A stretch of 64,000 bases of DNA from Bacilli bacterium (GCA_017626405.1 JAGAIS010000001.1:166885-230884); one strand, 5' to 3'; shown: positions 8,732 to 17,804, counted from the first letter of the stretch. Notes: generated by a model from the letters alone, not told the origin. Made by a program: numbers and translations.

Positions 8732-9868
8732 ATGGTTGTTGCAACATATCATGGAGGCAATACGGATAACGAGGAAATCAATTATACAAATTGGAATGAG
8801 TGGATTGCTGCTATTAGGGAAGATTTTAGAAAATTTATCGAATACAGATTAAATGATATCGATAATAGTAAAAACCTGATAAAACATTTGAGAAGTGTTT
8901 CAGAAAATTTATCCAATACTTGCCCTTTAGGAATAGATTATTTGGGAGTTTTCAAAATAGATATAGGAGAATTTTATACTATAATTGAATATCCAGTATA
9001 TGATGGAAAATTTAATAGATATAACTGTGCGCATGCAATTATTAGTCGCGATTATCGAGATTTTATATTTGTCGATAATATTAATTCTTCTCCTACTATT
9101 ACACATTATGAGGTATCAGAAAAAGTATTAGAAGAAAAATTTGTTCCTGGAATTGATTTGATTTGGAGCGAAGAAAATTTAGAAGATAATCTCGAATACT
9201 TGCGTGGAGATGCGGATAGTGTGTTGGAGCTAGGTGGATTTGCCGATGAACCTGAAGATGTAGATGGAGATTATCAATCATTTAATTATTGTCTAGCAAT
9301 CGATTATGCTTCATCTATGTATGATGAAGACTTTGAATCTTTAGGATATATGGGTTCTAATCTATTTAATAAGGTATCATATTGGTTAAATTATAATGGT
9401 GAATCAGAAGGTGATGATTTAAAATTTATTCAAGGGATACCAAAAGGTGAATTTATGACTGCTTTTAATCGTACATTTTCTGAAGCGGTCTTTGAAAGAA
9501 GAATAGGAGATATTGCTGAGAGTCTAATATATAATGGGAATATTAGACCTAGTTTATATTTTACTGCTATAGCTTTTTCAGAACCGATAGAAGATATCTT
9601 AAATCAAATACTTGGATACATTAACGATCCTAAAGAGTATGATGCTTTTGTAAATGAATTAATGATTTTAATAAACGAAGAATACATGAGATTAGACGGA
9701 GAAGAGAGAACCCAATTTATTCAAAGAATAAAAAAATATTTAAACTATATGCCAATTTCTCATAATAAAGATTTTTTAGAAAATAATTATGGTTTTGAAT
9801 GGTTTGATGATGTTTTTGTCATAAAGGGAAGAGAAAGAAAATTGAGTGGAGAGATTTCAAATAAATAA
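8732..9868 (+). CDS. unrecognised 378-residue acidic protein
   Basis: The start ATG follows GAGGGTGATT. The protein is soluble, markedly acidic and rich in aromatic residues, with no signal peptide or membrane helix. It has a stretch of acidic residues around 150-185. The C-terminal third looks helical. I recognise no family. It has its own extended -10 promoter and a terminator, so it is a single-gene unit inserted between ychF and rpsF, where Bacilli normally have these genes adjacent. Confidence 0.6.
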   Translation: MVVATYHGGNTDNEEINYTNWNEWIAAIREDFRKFIEYRLNDIDNSKNLIKHLRSVSENLSNTCPLGIDYLGVFKIDIGEFYTIIEYPVYDGKFNRYNCAHAIISRDYRDFIFVDNINSSPTITHYEVSEKVLEEKFVPGIDLIWSEENLEDNLEYLRGDADSVLELGGFADEPEDVDGDYQSFNYCLAIDYASSMYDEDFESLGYMGSNLFNKVSYWLNYNGESEGDDLKFIQGIPKGEFMTAFNRTFSEAVFERRIGDIAESLIYNGNIRPSLYFTAIAFSEPIEDILNQILGYINDPKEYDAFVNELMILINEEYMRLDGEERTQFIQRIKKYLNYMPISHNKDFLENNYGFEWFDDVFVIKGRERKLSGEISNK

Positions 9869-9886
9869 TTTAAATTTATAGTATAC

Positions 9887-9907
9887 AAGGTTTATAAAAC
9901 CTTTTTT
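9887..9907 (+). terminator. intrinsic terminator
   Basis: AAGGTTT (9887-9893), loop ATA, AAACCTT (9897-9903), then a T run, followed four bases later by the next promoter. Confidence 0.8.
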
Positions 9908-9910
9908 CTT

Positions 9911-9919
9911 TGTTATAAT
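9911..9919 (+). promoter_or_regulatory. extended -10 promoter TGTTATAAT
   Basis: Exact TGTTATAAT 21 bases before ATG 9941 and directly downstream of a terminator. Confidence 0.75.
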
Positions 9920-9940
9920 TTATTTATCAGGGTGATTTAT

Positions 9941-10630
9941 ATGAATAAAGCTATATATGAATTAATTATTAGTATTGAAGTTTATTCTTTTTTTAATTAC
10001 ACTCAAGATTATGTTTTTATGCGTGACAGTTTAGATAAGATAGATGATACTACAATGCGTTCTCTTGATGCTTCTTCTTTTTTTAAAGCTCATGAGAAAT
10101 TTATATATAGTAGGATTTGTTCGTCATTCGAACAAAAACATGGGTTTTCTCCGACTGGTATTGCTTTAGGCAAAGATGGAATTCGCATTAATAAACCTAA
10201 TGGAGAGCAAATTAGAGCTTTATTTAAAAAAATAGATTTAAATAATTGTAAAATAGATTTAGATGATATCATTATGAATAGAATGATGCATGGCAATTTA
10301 AAAACTTTATATGAATGTGATAAAAAGAGAAAAGATATGGAAGATTACGATTCCTTCTTTGCTGGACTTGACGATAGCTTACTTGAAAGAATAGAAATAG
10401 ATGCTTATGATGCAAACGATGTCGTGCTTGTTTGGAATTTTATTAAATCATCTAAGCGCAAATACCCACTAATGAGATTTTTACTAGCTAGTCCAAAAGA
10501 TAATGATTTTTCTGAAAAGTGGGATTTATTTAATGAAACTATTCCCTCAAAGGAAGTTATTTATCAGGAAAGGCCAGTTCTATCAAGAGAAACTGAACAT
10601 GTATATAGACATCCTTATAACGATAATTAG
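9941..10630 (+). CDS. unrecognised 229-residue protein
   Basis: I choose ATG 9941 behind AGGGTGATTT; an in-frame GTG at 9932 lies within that ribosome site. The product is soluble, charged and mostly helical, with no signal peptide and no motif I know. It has its own promoter. No clear terminator follows; a T run at 10634 has no good stem. Like the preceding gene it separates ychF from rpsF. Confidence 0.6.
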   Translation: MNKAIYELIISIEVYSFFNYTQDYVFMRDSLDKIDDTTMRSLDASSFFKAHEKFIYSRICSSFEQKHGFSPTGIALGKDGIRINKPNGEQIRALFKKIDLNNCKIDLDDIIMNRMMHGNLKTLYECDKKRKDMEDYDSFFAGLDDSLLERIEIDAYDANDVVLVWNFIKSSKRKYPLMRFLLASPKDNDFSEKWDLFNETIPSKEVIYQERPVLSRETEHVYRHPYNDN

Positions 10631-10678
10631 AGTCTTTTTTTCATTCGTAAACATATTATTTGTTATAGAGTTTTATTG

Positions 10679-10707
10679 TTTACAAAAAGATGATTGTTTG
10701 CTATAAT
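10679..10707 (+). promoter_or_regulatory. strong promoter of rpsF-ssb-rpsR
   Basis: TTTACA (10679-10684), a 17-base spacer and TATAAT (10702-10707) with an extended TGC. It is one of the best sigma-A promoters in the window. Confidence 0.85.
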
Positions 10708-10713
10708 ACTTGC

Positions 10714-10772
10714 GAGCGATGAGCTCCTTGCCTAAATTGTTAGGCCGAAATAGACCATAAGGAGGTGTAGAG
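10714..10772 (+). promoter_or_regulatory. putative S6:S18 autoregulatory leader RNA
   Basis: The untranslated leader of rpsF can fold into an outer stem CTCCTT (10724-10729) with AAGGAG (10759-10764), which is the Shine-Dalgarno itself, enclosing a hairpin GCCTAA (10730-10735) with TTAGGC (10740-10745). A CCG trinucleotide (10745-10747) begins the single-stranded 3' side. This matches the described S6:S18 binding motif: two stems with CCG in the bulge and a sequestered ribosome site. The fold was read by eye. Confidence 0.75.
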
Positions 10773-11063
10773 ATGAACAAATATGAGATCATGTTCATAG
10801 TAAAAACTACTATTGAAGAGTCAGCAGTAAAAACAATTGCTGAGAGTCTTGAAACAGTTATTACTTCTATGGGAGGTAATATTCTTGAAAGTAAAGATTT
10901 AGGAAACAAAAAACTTGCTTATCCAATCAATAAGGAATTAACAGGTTATTATTTTGTTATCGATTTTGAAGCAAATAATGAAATTGTTTCTGAATTAGAT
11001 CGTAAAGCAAAGATCAATGAAAATGTAATTCGTTATATGATCATTAGAACAGATGAGGAATAA
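10773..11063 (+). CDS. rpsF: 30S ribosomal protein S6
   Basis: The 96-residue protein has the typical MNKYEIMFIVKTTIEE start and an RYMIIRTDEE end, full length for S6. It binds the central domain of 16S rRNA as a heterodimer with S18. The start has a strong AAGGAGG at 10759-10765, which is probably hidden by the leader RNA when S6:S18 is in excess. It is the first gene of the rpsF-ssb-rpsR operon, two bases before ssb. Confidence 0.98.
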   Translation: MNKYEIMFIVKTTIEESAVKTIAESLETVITSMGGNILESKDLGNKKLAYPINKELTGYYFVIDFEANNEIVSELDRKAKINENVIRYMIIRTDEE

Positions 11064-11065
11064 TT

Positions 11066-11518
11066 ATGAATAATGTTTGTTTAGTTGGAAGATTAACAAG
11101 AGATCCAGAATTGAGAACAACACAATCAGGAATCTCAACTTGTAGATTTAGTATAGCAGTAGATGGAAGACCTGGTGCTAATGGTGAACCTCATACAGAT
11201 TTTATTAATATTGTCGTATGGAGAAATCAAGCTGAAAACGTAGCTAAGTATTGCAAGAAGGGTACACAAGTTGGAATTGTTGGTAGAATAACTACAGGAA
11301 GTTATCAAACTCAAGATGGACAAACGAGATATACTACTGATGTCGTTGCAGATAATGTAAGATTTTTAAGTAGTAAAAATAGTGGTGGCTCTGATATTGA
11401 TTCAGAACCAGATTATAGTATGGGAGATCAAACTTCACAACCTACTGATTTAGATAGCGATCCTTTTAAAGATTTTGGCTCAGAAGTAGTATTAAGTGAT
11501 GATGATTTACCATTTTAG
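11066..11518 (+). CDS. ssb: single-stranded DNA-binding protein
   Basis: The 150-residue protein has an N-terminal OB fold (about 1-105, starting [16 protein letters not shown]), an acidic Ser/Asp linker and the C-terminal acidic tip DDDLPF that recruits partner proteins. It coats single-stranded DNA in replication and repair. The position between rpsF and rpsR is the standard Firmicutes order, and there is only a two-base gap to rpsF. Confidence 0.98.
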   Translation: MNNVCLVGRLTRDPELRTTQSGISTCRFSIAVDGRPGANGEPHTDFINIVVWRNQAENVAKYCKKGTQVGIVGRITTGSYQTQDGQTRYTTDVVADNVRFLSSKNSGGSDIDSEPDYSMGDQTSQPTDLDSDPFKDFGSEVVLSDDDLPF

Positions 11519-11532
11519 AAAGGAATAATAAA

Positions 11533-11748
11533 ATGGCTGAATTTTTTAGAAAAAAGAAAAAAGTATGTCAAATGTGCGCTGGTAAAAGTGTAGATTATAA
11601 AGATGTAGCTATTGTTTCTAAATATATAAATGAAAAAGGTAAGATTATGCCTAGACGTATGACTGGAGCATGTGCTAAACATCAAAGACATATAGCTCAA
11701 CAAATTAAGAGAGCAAGATTTATGGCTTTATTACCATTTGTTAAATAA
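11533..11748 (+). CDS. rpsR: 30S ribosomal protein S18
   Basis: The 71-residue protein contains the conserved VDYKDV and the basic [11 protein letters not shown] end. It pairs with S6 on the 30S platform and is the likely co-repressor with S6 of this operon. An N-terminal CQMCAGK segment and a later Cys recall the zinc-type S18 variants, but the pattern is incomplete. The ribosome site is AGAAAGGAAT. A terminator follows directly. Confidence 0.97.
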   Translation: MAEFFRKKKKVCQMCAGKSVDYKDVAIVSKYINEKGKIMPRRMTGACAKHQRHIAQQIKRARFMALLPFVK

Positions 11749-11750
11749 TT

Positions 11751-11774
11751 AGATAGAGTATTCTATCTTTTTTT
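11751..11774 (+). terminator. intrinsic terminator after rpsR
   Basis: AGATAGA (11751-11757) pairs with TCTATCT (11762-11768), loop GTAT, then seven T. Confidence 0.88.
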
Positions 11775-11891
11775 ATTTTGATAACTATTTATCTATGAAA
11801 TGGATGTGAATTACATTAATATATTATATTGATGATTTAATTTCTAGAAGATAAAACAATATCTAATTTTGATGCACTGTATAATAAATTT

Positions 11892-11900
11892 TGATATAAT
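11892..11900 (+). promoter_or_regulatory. extended -10 promoter TGATATAAT of rplI
   Basis: TGA plus TATAAT 27 bases before rplI; a second TATAAT lies at 11880-11885. The rest of the 179-base gap after rpsR is AT-rich with no structure I can support. Confidence 0.6.
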
Positions 11901-11927
11901 AGTGTGTAAGGAAGCGAGGATGCGTAT

Positions 11928-12365
11928 ATGAAAGTAATATTACTTACAGATGTAAAAAAACAGGGTAAGAAAGATGACATAATTAATGTATCTGATGGAT
12001 ATGCTGAAAATTTTTTGTTTAAGAATAAATTGGCTGTTCCATATAATACTCAAAACAAGAATAAACTTGAAAGAGATTTAAAGAGTCGTGAAGAAGAGGA
12101 GCAGGAAAACATTAAAGCAGCAAATGAATTAAAGAACAAACTTGCAAATGTAACTGTTAAATTTAAAGCAAAATGTGGAAAAGATGGAAAAATGTTTGGA
12201 AGTATATCTAATAAACAAATAGAAGAAGAATTAAAGAAGTTAGGATATAATATCGATAAGAAACAAATTGAGTGCGATCACAATATAGATTCTTTAGGAA
12301 TTCATATTGTCGATATTAACTTACATAAAAAAGTAAAAGCAAAGATTAATGTAAGTGTTGAATAG
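11928..12365 (+). CDS. rplI: 50S ribosomal protein L9
   Basis: The 145-residue protein begins MKVILLTDVKKQGKKDDIINVSDGYAENFL, the L9 N-terminal rRNA-binding domain, followed by the long exposed helix (about 42-75) and the C-terminal domain with GKDGKMFGSISNKQI. Length is normal. Its ribosome site is GGAAGCGAGG. It heads the rplI-dnaB-M23-walJ-rlmH operon. Confidence 0.98.
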   Translation: MKVILLTDVKKQGKKDDIINVSDGYAENFLFKNKLAVPYNTQNKNKLERDLKSREEEEQENIKAANELKNKLANVTVKFKAKCGKDGKMFGSISNKQIEEELKKLGYNIDKKQIECDHNIDSLGIHIVDINLHKKVKAKINVSVE

Positions 12366-12377
12366 GAAGTGAAAAAT

Positions 12378-13736
12378 ATGGCTGAAGTAATTAATACTGA
12401 ACCTAAGAATTTAGAAGCTGAGATGTCTGTATTAGGTTGTGCATTTTTATCTAGTGTAGCTTTGGAAAAAGTTTCAGAAGAATTAACTGCAGACATGTTT
12501 TTTGATGAAAAGAATCGTATAATTTTTAATGCAATGGTTGAAATTCATAAAAGGAAAGATGCCATAGATGCTACTATTTTAAAAAATGAAATCGAGAAAA
12601 TTAACCCAATTAACAAGATTGGTGGAGTTGAATATTTAAGCGAAGTAATAGATTCCGTGGTTTCAGCTTCCAATGTTGATTCATATATTAATATAATAAG
12701 ACAAAAGTTTTTAAGAAGAAAACTAATTAATGTATGTATGAATATTGAAAAGAATGCTAGAGACGAAGCAGTGGATACGGGTTATGTTGTTGAAAGTGCC
12801 GAAAAGGAGATATTCACAGTCACAAAGACAAGAAGGGCTGGAGAATTCAAAACTAGTGCGGAAGTAATAAAAAATGCTAAACAACAACTTGAAGATTTAA
12901 GTAAGCGTAAAAATGAAATAACTGGTATTGCTACAGGTTTTGCCGATTTTGATAAATTAACTAGTGGACTTCATCCTAATGAATTAATAATCGTGGCTGC
13001 TCGTCCTGCAATGGGTAAAACAGCATTTGCACTTAATATGGCAGTTCATGCAGCACTTACTAGTGGAAAAGCAGTAGCTATATTTAATTTGGAGATGAGC
13101 GCTGAACAGTTGATGTTTCGTATGATATCTGCTGCTGGTGCTGTAGATGGAAATAAATTGAAAACAGGTAATCTACTAAATGATGATTGGAAAAAGGTCA
13201 ATGAAGCAATGAGTGAGTTATCGGATGCTCCTCTATATATTGAAGATACTCCGGGAATTACAATTTCTGAAATTCGTGCTAAGTGTCGTCGACTTGATAG
13301 TCAAACTGGTGGTCTTGGATTAATCGTAATAGATTACTTACAGTTAATTTCTGGTGGTCCAGGTTATGGAAATAATCGTCAACAAGAGGTATCTGATATA
13401 TCTCGTAGTTTAAAGACAATGGCAATGGAACTTGGAGTTCCGGTAGTAGCACTTGCTCAACTTTCGCGTAATGTTGAAGGAAGAGAAAATAAAAGACCAA
13501 TAATGTCAGACTTAAGAGAGTCTGGTTCTATTGAACAAGATGCCGATATCGTTGCATTCCTTTATCGTGATGACTACTATAATAAACAACCAGGACAAAT
13601 TGAAGAAAATAATATTTCAGTATCTGAACTTATTGTCGGTAAACATCGTAGTGGTGCTAATGGTACTATCGAATTGTTATTTGAGAAAAATATAAGTAAT
13701 TTTAGAAACTATATAAAAAATGTTCAAGAAAATTAG
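12378..13736 (+). CDS. dnaB: replicative DNA helicase
   Basis: I choose ATG 12378 behind AGGAAGTG over in-frame GTG 12369. The 452-residue hexameric helicase unwinds DNA at the fork. It has the N-terminal helical DnaB domain (about 5-110), a linker, and a RecA-like motor with Walker A ARPAMGKTAF (about 211-220) and Walker B LIVIDYLQLI. Length and motifs are normal, no intein is present. The rplI-dnaB adjacency is the ancestral Firmicutes order. Confidence 0.97.
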   Translation: MAEVINTEPKNLEAEMSVLGCAFLSSVALEKVSEELTADMFFDEKNRIIFNAMVEIHKRKDAIDATILKNEIEKINPINKIGGVEYLSEVIDSVVSASNVDSYINIIRQKFLRRKLINVCMNIEKNARDEAVDTGYVVESAEKEIFTVTKTRRAGEFKTSAEVIKNAKQQLEDLSKRKNEITGIATGFADFDKLTSGLHPNELIIVAARPAMGKTAFALNMAVHAALTSGKAVAIFNLEMSAEQLMFRMISAAGAVDGNKLKTGNLLNDDWKKVNEAMSELSDAPLYIEDTPGITISEIRAKCRRLDSQTGGLGLIVIDYLQLISGGPGYGNNRQQEVSDISRSLKTMAMELGVPVVALAQLSRNVEGRENKRPIMSDLRESGSIEQDADIVAFLYRDDYYNKQPGQIEENNISVSELIVGKHRSGANGTIELLFEKNISNFRNYIKNVQEN

Positions 13737-13745
13737 GTGAGTAAG

Positions 13746-15257
13746 ATGAAAGATAAAATAATTGGGGGTTTAATAACTATTGTTTTTAGTTCTCTTTTGG
13801 TGTTTTGCAGTATGGAGAGTAAAAGTGCATCACTTCCCGATGAGGCTTATCAAGTTTACTTAAATGGTGTTAAAATTGGTATGATTGAATCAAAAGATGA
13901 ATTATACGATATGATAGATGAGGAACAAGCTGAAATTAAAGAAAAATATAAAGTTGATAAGGTTTATCCTCCTCACGGATTAGAAATTAAAAAAGTATAT
14001 ACTTATAATGAAAAAATTGTCGATACTAATATTATTTATAACCAAATAAAGGATAAAGATCCATTTACTATCGAAGCATATAATGTATTAATAAAATACA
14101 ACAGTGATAAGTTAGCCGATGAGGATGTAGAGCAAGAGGAAATCGAAAGAAAAGATATTAATATTTATTTAATGAATAAAGAGTTAATATATGATGGACT
14201 TTATAATACAGCAGCCGCATTCATTGGCACTGATAACTTAAAAGACTTTGAAAACAATACTCAAACGAAAATAGATGATACTGGTGAAATTATTACTTCT
14301 GTTTACTTTGATGAGACAATTTCGGTTAAAAAAGATTTAGTTTCTGTTGAAGAATACATCTTTGATGATATTGATGAGTTATCGAGATATTTATTATTTG
14401 GTACTTTAGAAGAACAAAATAGTTATACTATTCAAGAAGGAGAAGATTTAGCTACTATTGCCAATAATCATCAATTGAATGTCGAAGAGTTACTTATAGC
14501 TAATCCTAAGTATCCATCAGCAAATGTTTTATTAGCTGCTGGTGATACATTAAACGTAGGTCTTATCGACCCATTAGTTACTGTTAAATATAATAAGACA
14601 GTTGTTGAAGATATTAGTATTGCTTTTTCTGAAGAGACAGTAAAAGACAATACTAAGAGCACATCTTATCGTGTCGTTCAAACGGAAGGTAAGGATGGTT
14701 TGTCTAGAGTTACTCAAAACATTTCCTATGTCAATGGAGTTATTAGATCATTGGATATTGTTAAACAAGAAGAACTTGTACCTGTTCAAAACAAAGTCAT
14801 AGTAGTTGGTACTAGAGGAGCTACTGGTGGTATTAATTATGATCCGACAACATCTTCTAAATGGGCTTGGCCAACGACTATTCCATTTAGAATTGTTTCA
14901 AAATTCCAATGGCGTTGGGGTAGAATGCATCAAGGTATAGATATTTGTACTAATGGAACTGGCTCACCAATATTTGCTGTTGGCGATGGAGTTGTTTATA
15001 AGATAAATCGTGTTTCTAGTAAAGCTGAAGGTATATCGATTAGAATTGATCATGGAGAAGGACATTCGACTATCTACATGCATTTATCTAAGGTGTTAGT
15101 TAAAGAAGGACAGACTGTTAAAAAAGGCGATAAAATTGCATTAATGGGATGTACCGGTAGATGTTATGGCTCACACTTACATTTAGGTGTGTATTTAGGA
15201 AGACCTTATGAAGGCGGGGTTCCTGTTGACCCTTGTAAGACTTTGTTCTCATGTTAG
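13746..15257 (+). CDS. membrane-anchored LysM-G5-M23 cell-wall endopeptidase
   Basis: I take ATG 13746 (AGGTGAG five bases upstream); GTG 13737 is in frame. The 503-residue protein has an N-terminal membrane helix or uncleaved signal (about 5-28), an uncharacterised region, one LysM domain (about 225-275), a G5 domain (about 280-360) and an M23 zinc peptidase with HQGID and SHLHLGVY metal ligands. It should cut peptide cross-links of peptidoglycan outside the membrane. Its last seven bases overlap walJ. G5-M23 proteins of this type lie beside walJ in several low-GC lineages, which fits wall remodelling; no walRK is seen here. Confidence 0.9.
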   Translation: MKDKIIGGLITIVFSSLLVFCSMESKSASLPDEAYQVYLNGVKIGMIESKDELYDMIDEEQAEIKEKYKVDKVYPPHGLEIKKVYTYNEKIVDTNIIYNQIKDKDPFTIEAYNVLIKYNSDKLADEDVEQEEIERKDINIYLMNKELIYDGLYNTAAAFIGTDNLKDFENNTQTKIDDTGEIITSVYFDETISVKKDLVSVEEYIFDDIDELSRYLLFGTLEEQNSYTIQEGEDLATIANNHQLNVEELLIANPKYPSANVLLAAGDTLNVGLIDPLVTVKYNKTVVEDISIAFSEETVKDNTKSTSYRVVQTEGKDGLSRVTQNISYVNGVIRSLDIVKQEELVPVQNKVIVVGTRGATGGINYDPTTSSKWAWPTTIPFRIVSKFQWRWGRMHQGIDICTNGTGSPIFAVGDGVVYKINRVSSKAEGISIRIDHGEGHSTIYMHLSKVLVKEGQTVKKGDKIALMGCTGRCYGSHLHLGVYLGRPYEGGVPVDPCKTLFSC

Positions 15258-16015
15258 TATCTGTTCTTGCTAGTGGTTCTGAAGGGAACTGTACATTTAT
15301 TCAAACTAAAAATAAAAAGATTCTAATTGATCTTGGAATGAACAACAAATACATAACATCTAAATTAGCGGAGATAGATGTATTACCTTCAGAAATCGAC
15401 TATGTATTTATAACACACACGCATGCTGATCATACAGGTGCTATGAAAACATTTTTTAAGAATAATACTCCTTTTGTCTTCTTAGATGAAAAAATGTTAC
15501 CTGAACTCGAATTCTTAAATGATTATCCAAATTTATGTTTTGATAATTCGACATTGAATTTTGACGGTCTAACTGTCGAGATATTAAAAACTAGTCACGA
15601 TGCTCCAGGCTCGAGAGCATATATATTTAGAGAAGATGATTCTTCGGTAGTATATATTACTGATACGGGATATATTAATCAAAAGTATTTTGATAAGTTA
15701 ACTAATTTATCACTTTATATATTTGAATCTAATCATGATGTGGAGATGCTTATGCATGGTAAATATCCTTCTTGGTTGAAGGCTCGAATTAGAAATGATG
15801 AAGGTCATTTATCCAATAATCAATGTGCTTTCTATTTGAGTAAGTTTATTGGACCTAATACAAAAGAAGTAGTACTTGCCCATATATCAAAGGAAAATAA
15901 TACTCCTGAAATAGCACTAGATACTTTAAAGAGTTCTTTAAGTGAGAATAATATCAAATTTAATAATATCATAGTTGCTAAGCAAAGGGAGAGAACGGAT
16001 TGTGTTGAAATATGA
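15251..16015 (+). CDS. walJ: MBL-fold hydrolase WalJ/YycJ
   Basis: The 254-residue metallo-beta-lactamase-fold protein starts MLVSVLASGSEGNCTFI and carries the metal motif THTHADH at about 57-63, all typical of YycJ/WalJ. Bacilli WalJ is a 5'-3' exonuclease-like protein linked to cell-wall/division coordination and DNA repair. It overlaps the peptidase gene by seven bases and rlmH by four, so translation is likely coupled. Confidence 0.93.
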   Translation: MLVSVLASGSEGNCTFIQTKNKKILIDLGMNNKYITSKLAEIDVLPSEIDYVFITHTHADHTGAMKTFFKNNTPFVFLDEKMLPELEFLNDYPNLCFDNSTLNFDGLTVEILKTSHDAPGSRAYIFREDDSSVVYITDTGYINQKYFDKLTNLSLYIFESNHDVEMLMHGKYPSWLKARIRNDEGHLSNNQCAFYLSKFIGPNTKEVVLAHISKENNTPEIALDTLKSSLSENNIKFNNIIVAKQRERTDCVEI

Positions 16016-16446
16016 TAAATATTATATGTGTTGGTAAGATTAAAGAGAATTATCTCAATGAATTAATAGAAGATTATCGAAAAAGAGTAAATAAATATCA
16101 TAAAGTAATAATAACTGAACTTAAAGATAGTGATATTAAAACAGAAGGAGATTTAATACTAAAGAGTATTAAACCTAATGACTTTGTAGTTACTATGGAA
16201 ATAGAGGGAAACTTAATTGATTCTGTTACACTTTCTTCTAATATTGATAATTGGTTAATGAAAAATTCCAATATCGATTTTATTATTGGAGGATCTAATG
16301 GAATTGATGAAAGGGTAAAGAGTATTTCCAATTATAAATTATCTTTTGGAAGTATTACATATCCTCATGGATTATTTAGAGGAATACTTATTGAACAGAT
16401 ATATCGATCATTCAAAATACTAAATAATGAAACATATCATAAATGA
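16012..16446 (+). CDS. rlmH: 23S rRNA pseudouridine-1915 N3-methyltransferase
   Basis: The 144-residue SPOUT methyltransferase has the knot motif FIIGGSNGID and the C-terminal YPHGLFRGILIEQIYRSFKI. It is somewhat shorter than the usual 155-160 residues but no motif is missing. It methylates pseudouridine 1915 of 23S rRNA. walJ-rlmH adjacency is typical of Bacilli. It ends in a terminator whose stem includes the stop codon. Confidence 0.96.
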   Translation: MINIICVGKIKENYLNELIEDYRKRVNKYHKVIITELKDSDIKTEGDLILKSIKPNDFVVTMEIEGNLIDSVTLSSNIDNWLMKNSNIDFIIGGSNGIDERVKSISNYKLSFGSITYPHGLFRGILIEQIYRSFKILNNETYHK

Positions 16447-16455
16447 TATGTTTTT
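16430..16455 (+). terminator. intrinsic terminator after rlmH
   Basis: AAACATATCAT (16430-16440) pairs with ATGATATGTTT (16443-16453), then T. It abuts the next promoter. Confidence 0.85.
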
Positions 16456-16456
16456 A

Positions 16457-16465
16457 TGTTATAAT
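16457..16465 (+). promoter_or_regulatory. extended -10 promoter TGTTATAAT of ung
   Basis: Exact TGTTATAAT one base after the rlmH terminator, 60 bases before ung, leaving the longest leader of this promoter class. Confidence 0.7.
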
Positions 16466-16525
16466 TAATTTCGAAGGGGAGTTTATCATAAATCTAGAGC
16501 ATATGATGGGTTATAAGGAGATAAT

Positions 16526-17191
16526 ATGATTGGAAATGATTGGGATAGAGAATTGAGTGTTATTTGGAATAGCGAAGGTTTCCATAAATTTATGGAACTT
16601 ATTGATCATGAGTATGAAATAAATACTATTTATCCAGCTAAGGAGAATATCTTTGCTGCATTGAAATTGACACCATATAAAGATGTTAAGGTAGTTATTA
16701 TGGGACAAGATCCATATCATGGAGAAGGAGAGGCTCATGGTTTATCATTCTCAGTCATGGATGGAATAAAACTACCTCCAAGTTTAAAGAATATCTACAA
16801 GGAATTATATGATGATTTAGGTATAATCCCAGCAAATACGGGAAATTTAACGAAATGGGCAAAAGAAGGTGTGTTGCTTTTAAATAGTACACTTACTGTT
16901 GTAAAGGATGCTCCGAATAGTCATTCCAAATTGGGATGGAATCTATTTACTGATTATATAATAAAAAAATTAAATGAGAGAGAAGAACCTATTGTCTTTA
17001 TTCTTTGGGGGAACTTTGCAAGAAGTAAAAAAGAGTTTATTACTAATAAAAGACATTTAGTGATTGAAAGTGCTCATCCATCTCCATTTAGTGCAAGAAA
17101 TGGTTTTTTTGGTAGTAGACCATTTTCTAAAACTAATGAATTTTTAGAAAAAAATAATATTGAGCCAATAGATTGGGATATAAAAAAATAG
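16526..17191 (+). CDS. ung: uracil-DNA glycosylase
   Basis: The 221-residue family 1 enzyme has the catalytic water-activating motif GQDPYHGEGEAHGLSFS (about 62-78) and the minor-groove loop HPSPFSARNGFFGSRPFS. It removes uracil from DNA to start base-excision repair. The ribosome site is AAGGAG at 16515-16520. An 8-codon ORF (ATG 16503 to TGA 16529) overlaps the start codon in the other frame; it has no good ribosome site and may be chance. Confidence 0.97.
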   Translation: MIGNDWDRELSVIWNSEGFHKFMELIDHEYEINTIYPAKENIFAALKLTPYKDVKVVIMGQDPYHGEGEAHGLSFSVMDGIKLPPSLKNIYKELYDDLGIIPANTGNLTKWAKEGVLLLNSTLTVVKDAPNSHSKLGWNLFTDYIIKKLNEREEPIVFILWGNFARSKKEFITNKRHLVIESAHPSPFSARNGFFGSRPFSKTNEFLEKNNIEPIDWDIKK

Positions 17192-17214
17192 TTTCTTTTC
17201 GAAACTATATTTTT
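17188..17214. terminator. bidirectional terminator between ung and lemA-like gene
   Basis: ATAGTTTC (17188-17195) pairs with GAAACTAT (17201-17208); an A run lies before and a T run after, so it can serve both convergent genes. Confidence 0.85.
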
Positions 17215-17753
17215 ATGCCATCATCTAGTTCATTAAATATTTCTTTTGCATCATAAAATGGTTGGATATTTATCTTATGAATTAAAGCTACAATGTTTGA
17301 AGGGAACTTTCTTATCATAAGTATAAGTACTGAATTATTCTTATTATAGAAGTCTTTTGCTGCATTGATCTTTGTATCTGATTCTTCTAATTTTCTTATT
17401 ATTTCCGTAAATTCTTTTTTTTCATCTAGTTTTGGATAATCATTTAAGATAGTATGTATGGTTGCTATTGATTCAGTTATTTTTTTATCAAAATCATAAC
17501 TAGATACATTGCTTCTCTTTGATTTTTCAAGCTCACTGAATATACTTAAATCCATTTTAGTATTCTTTTCTATTGTTGGTTTGGCTTTCATTATTAAGTC
17601 AAATCGATTTTGCAATTCTTCTAATATTACTTTTTCTGCTTCTTCAATTCTTATTTTGGCAAATTGTAATTTGTTATATAATATAATATATATAGCAGAA
17701 ATTGCAGAAAGAATAATTATGATAGTTAATAAGACGATTACTATTGTTTTCAT
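17205..17753 (-). CDS. LemA family protein
   Basis: The 182-residue protein has one N-terminal membrane helix (about 3-27) followed by the long antiparallel helical body of LemA, with the family motif ITESIATIHTILNDYPKLD and the C-terminal MIRKFPSNIVA. LemA proteins are membrane-anchored coiled-coil proteins of unknown biochemical role, often near HtpX proteases or TPM proteins; no such neighbour is adjacent here. The start has AGGTGAAGAT and a TGTTATAAT promoter on the - strand. It converges with ung and diverges from the MBL gene. Confidence 0.9.
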   Translation of the reverse strand: MKTIVIVLLTIIIILSAISAIYIILYNKLQFAKIRIEEAEKVILEELQNRFDLIMKAKPTIEKNTKMDLSIFSELEKSKRSNVSSYDFDKKITESIATIHTILNDYPKLDEKKEFTEIIRKLEESDTKINAAKDFYNKNNSVLILMIRKFPSNIVALIHKINIQPFYDAKEIFNELDDGIKI

Positions 17754-17769
17754 ATCTTCACCTAGTTTA

Positions 17770-17778
17770 ATTATAACA
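17770..17778 (-). promoter_or_regulatory. extended -10 promoter TGTTATAAT of lemA-like gene
   Basis: On the - strand this reads TGTTATAAT, 16 bases before the start codon. The divergent + strand gene begins 27 bases away, so the 51-base gap holds both promoters. Confidence 0.7.
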
Positions 17779-17804
17779 TAAAATATTTATAAGGAGGAAA
17801 AATT

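Noticed and set aside
16503..16529. Eight-codon ORF overlapping the ung start
   Set aside because: No usable ribosome site at its start; the AAGGAG inside it serves ung. Probably chance.
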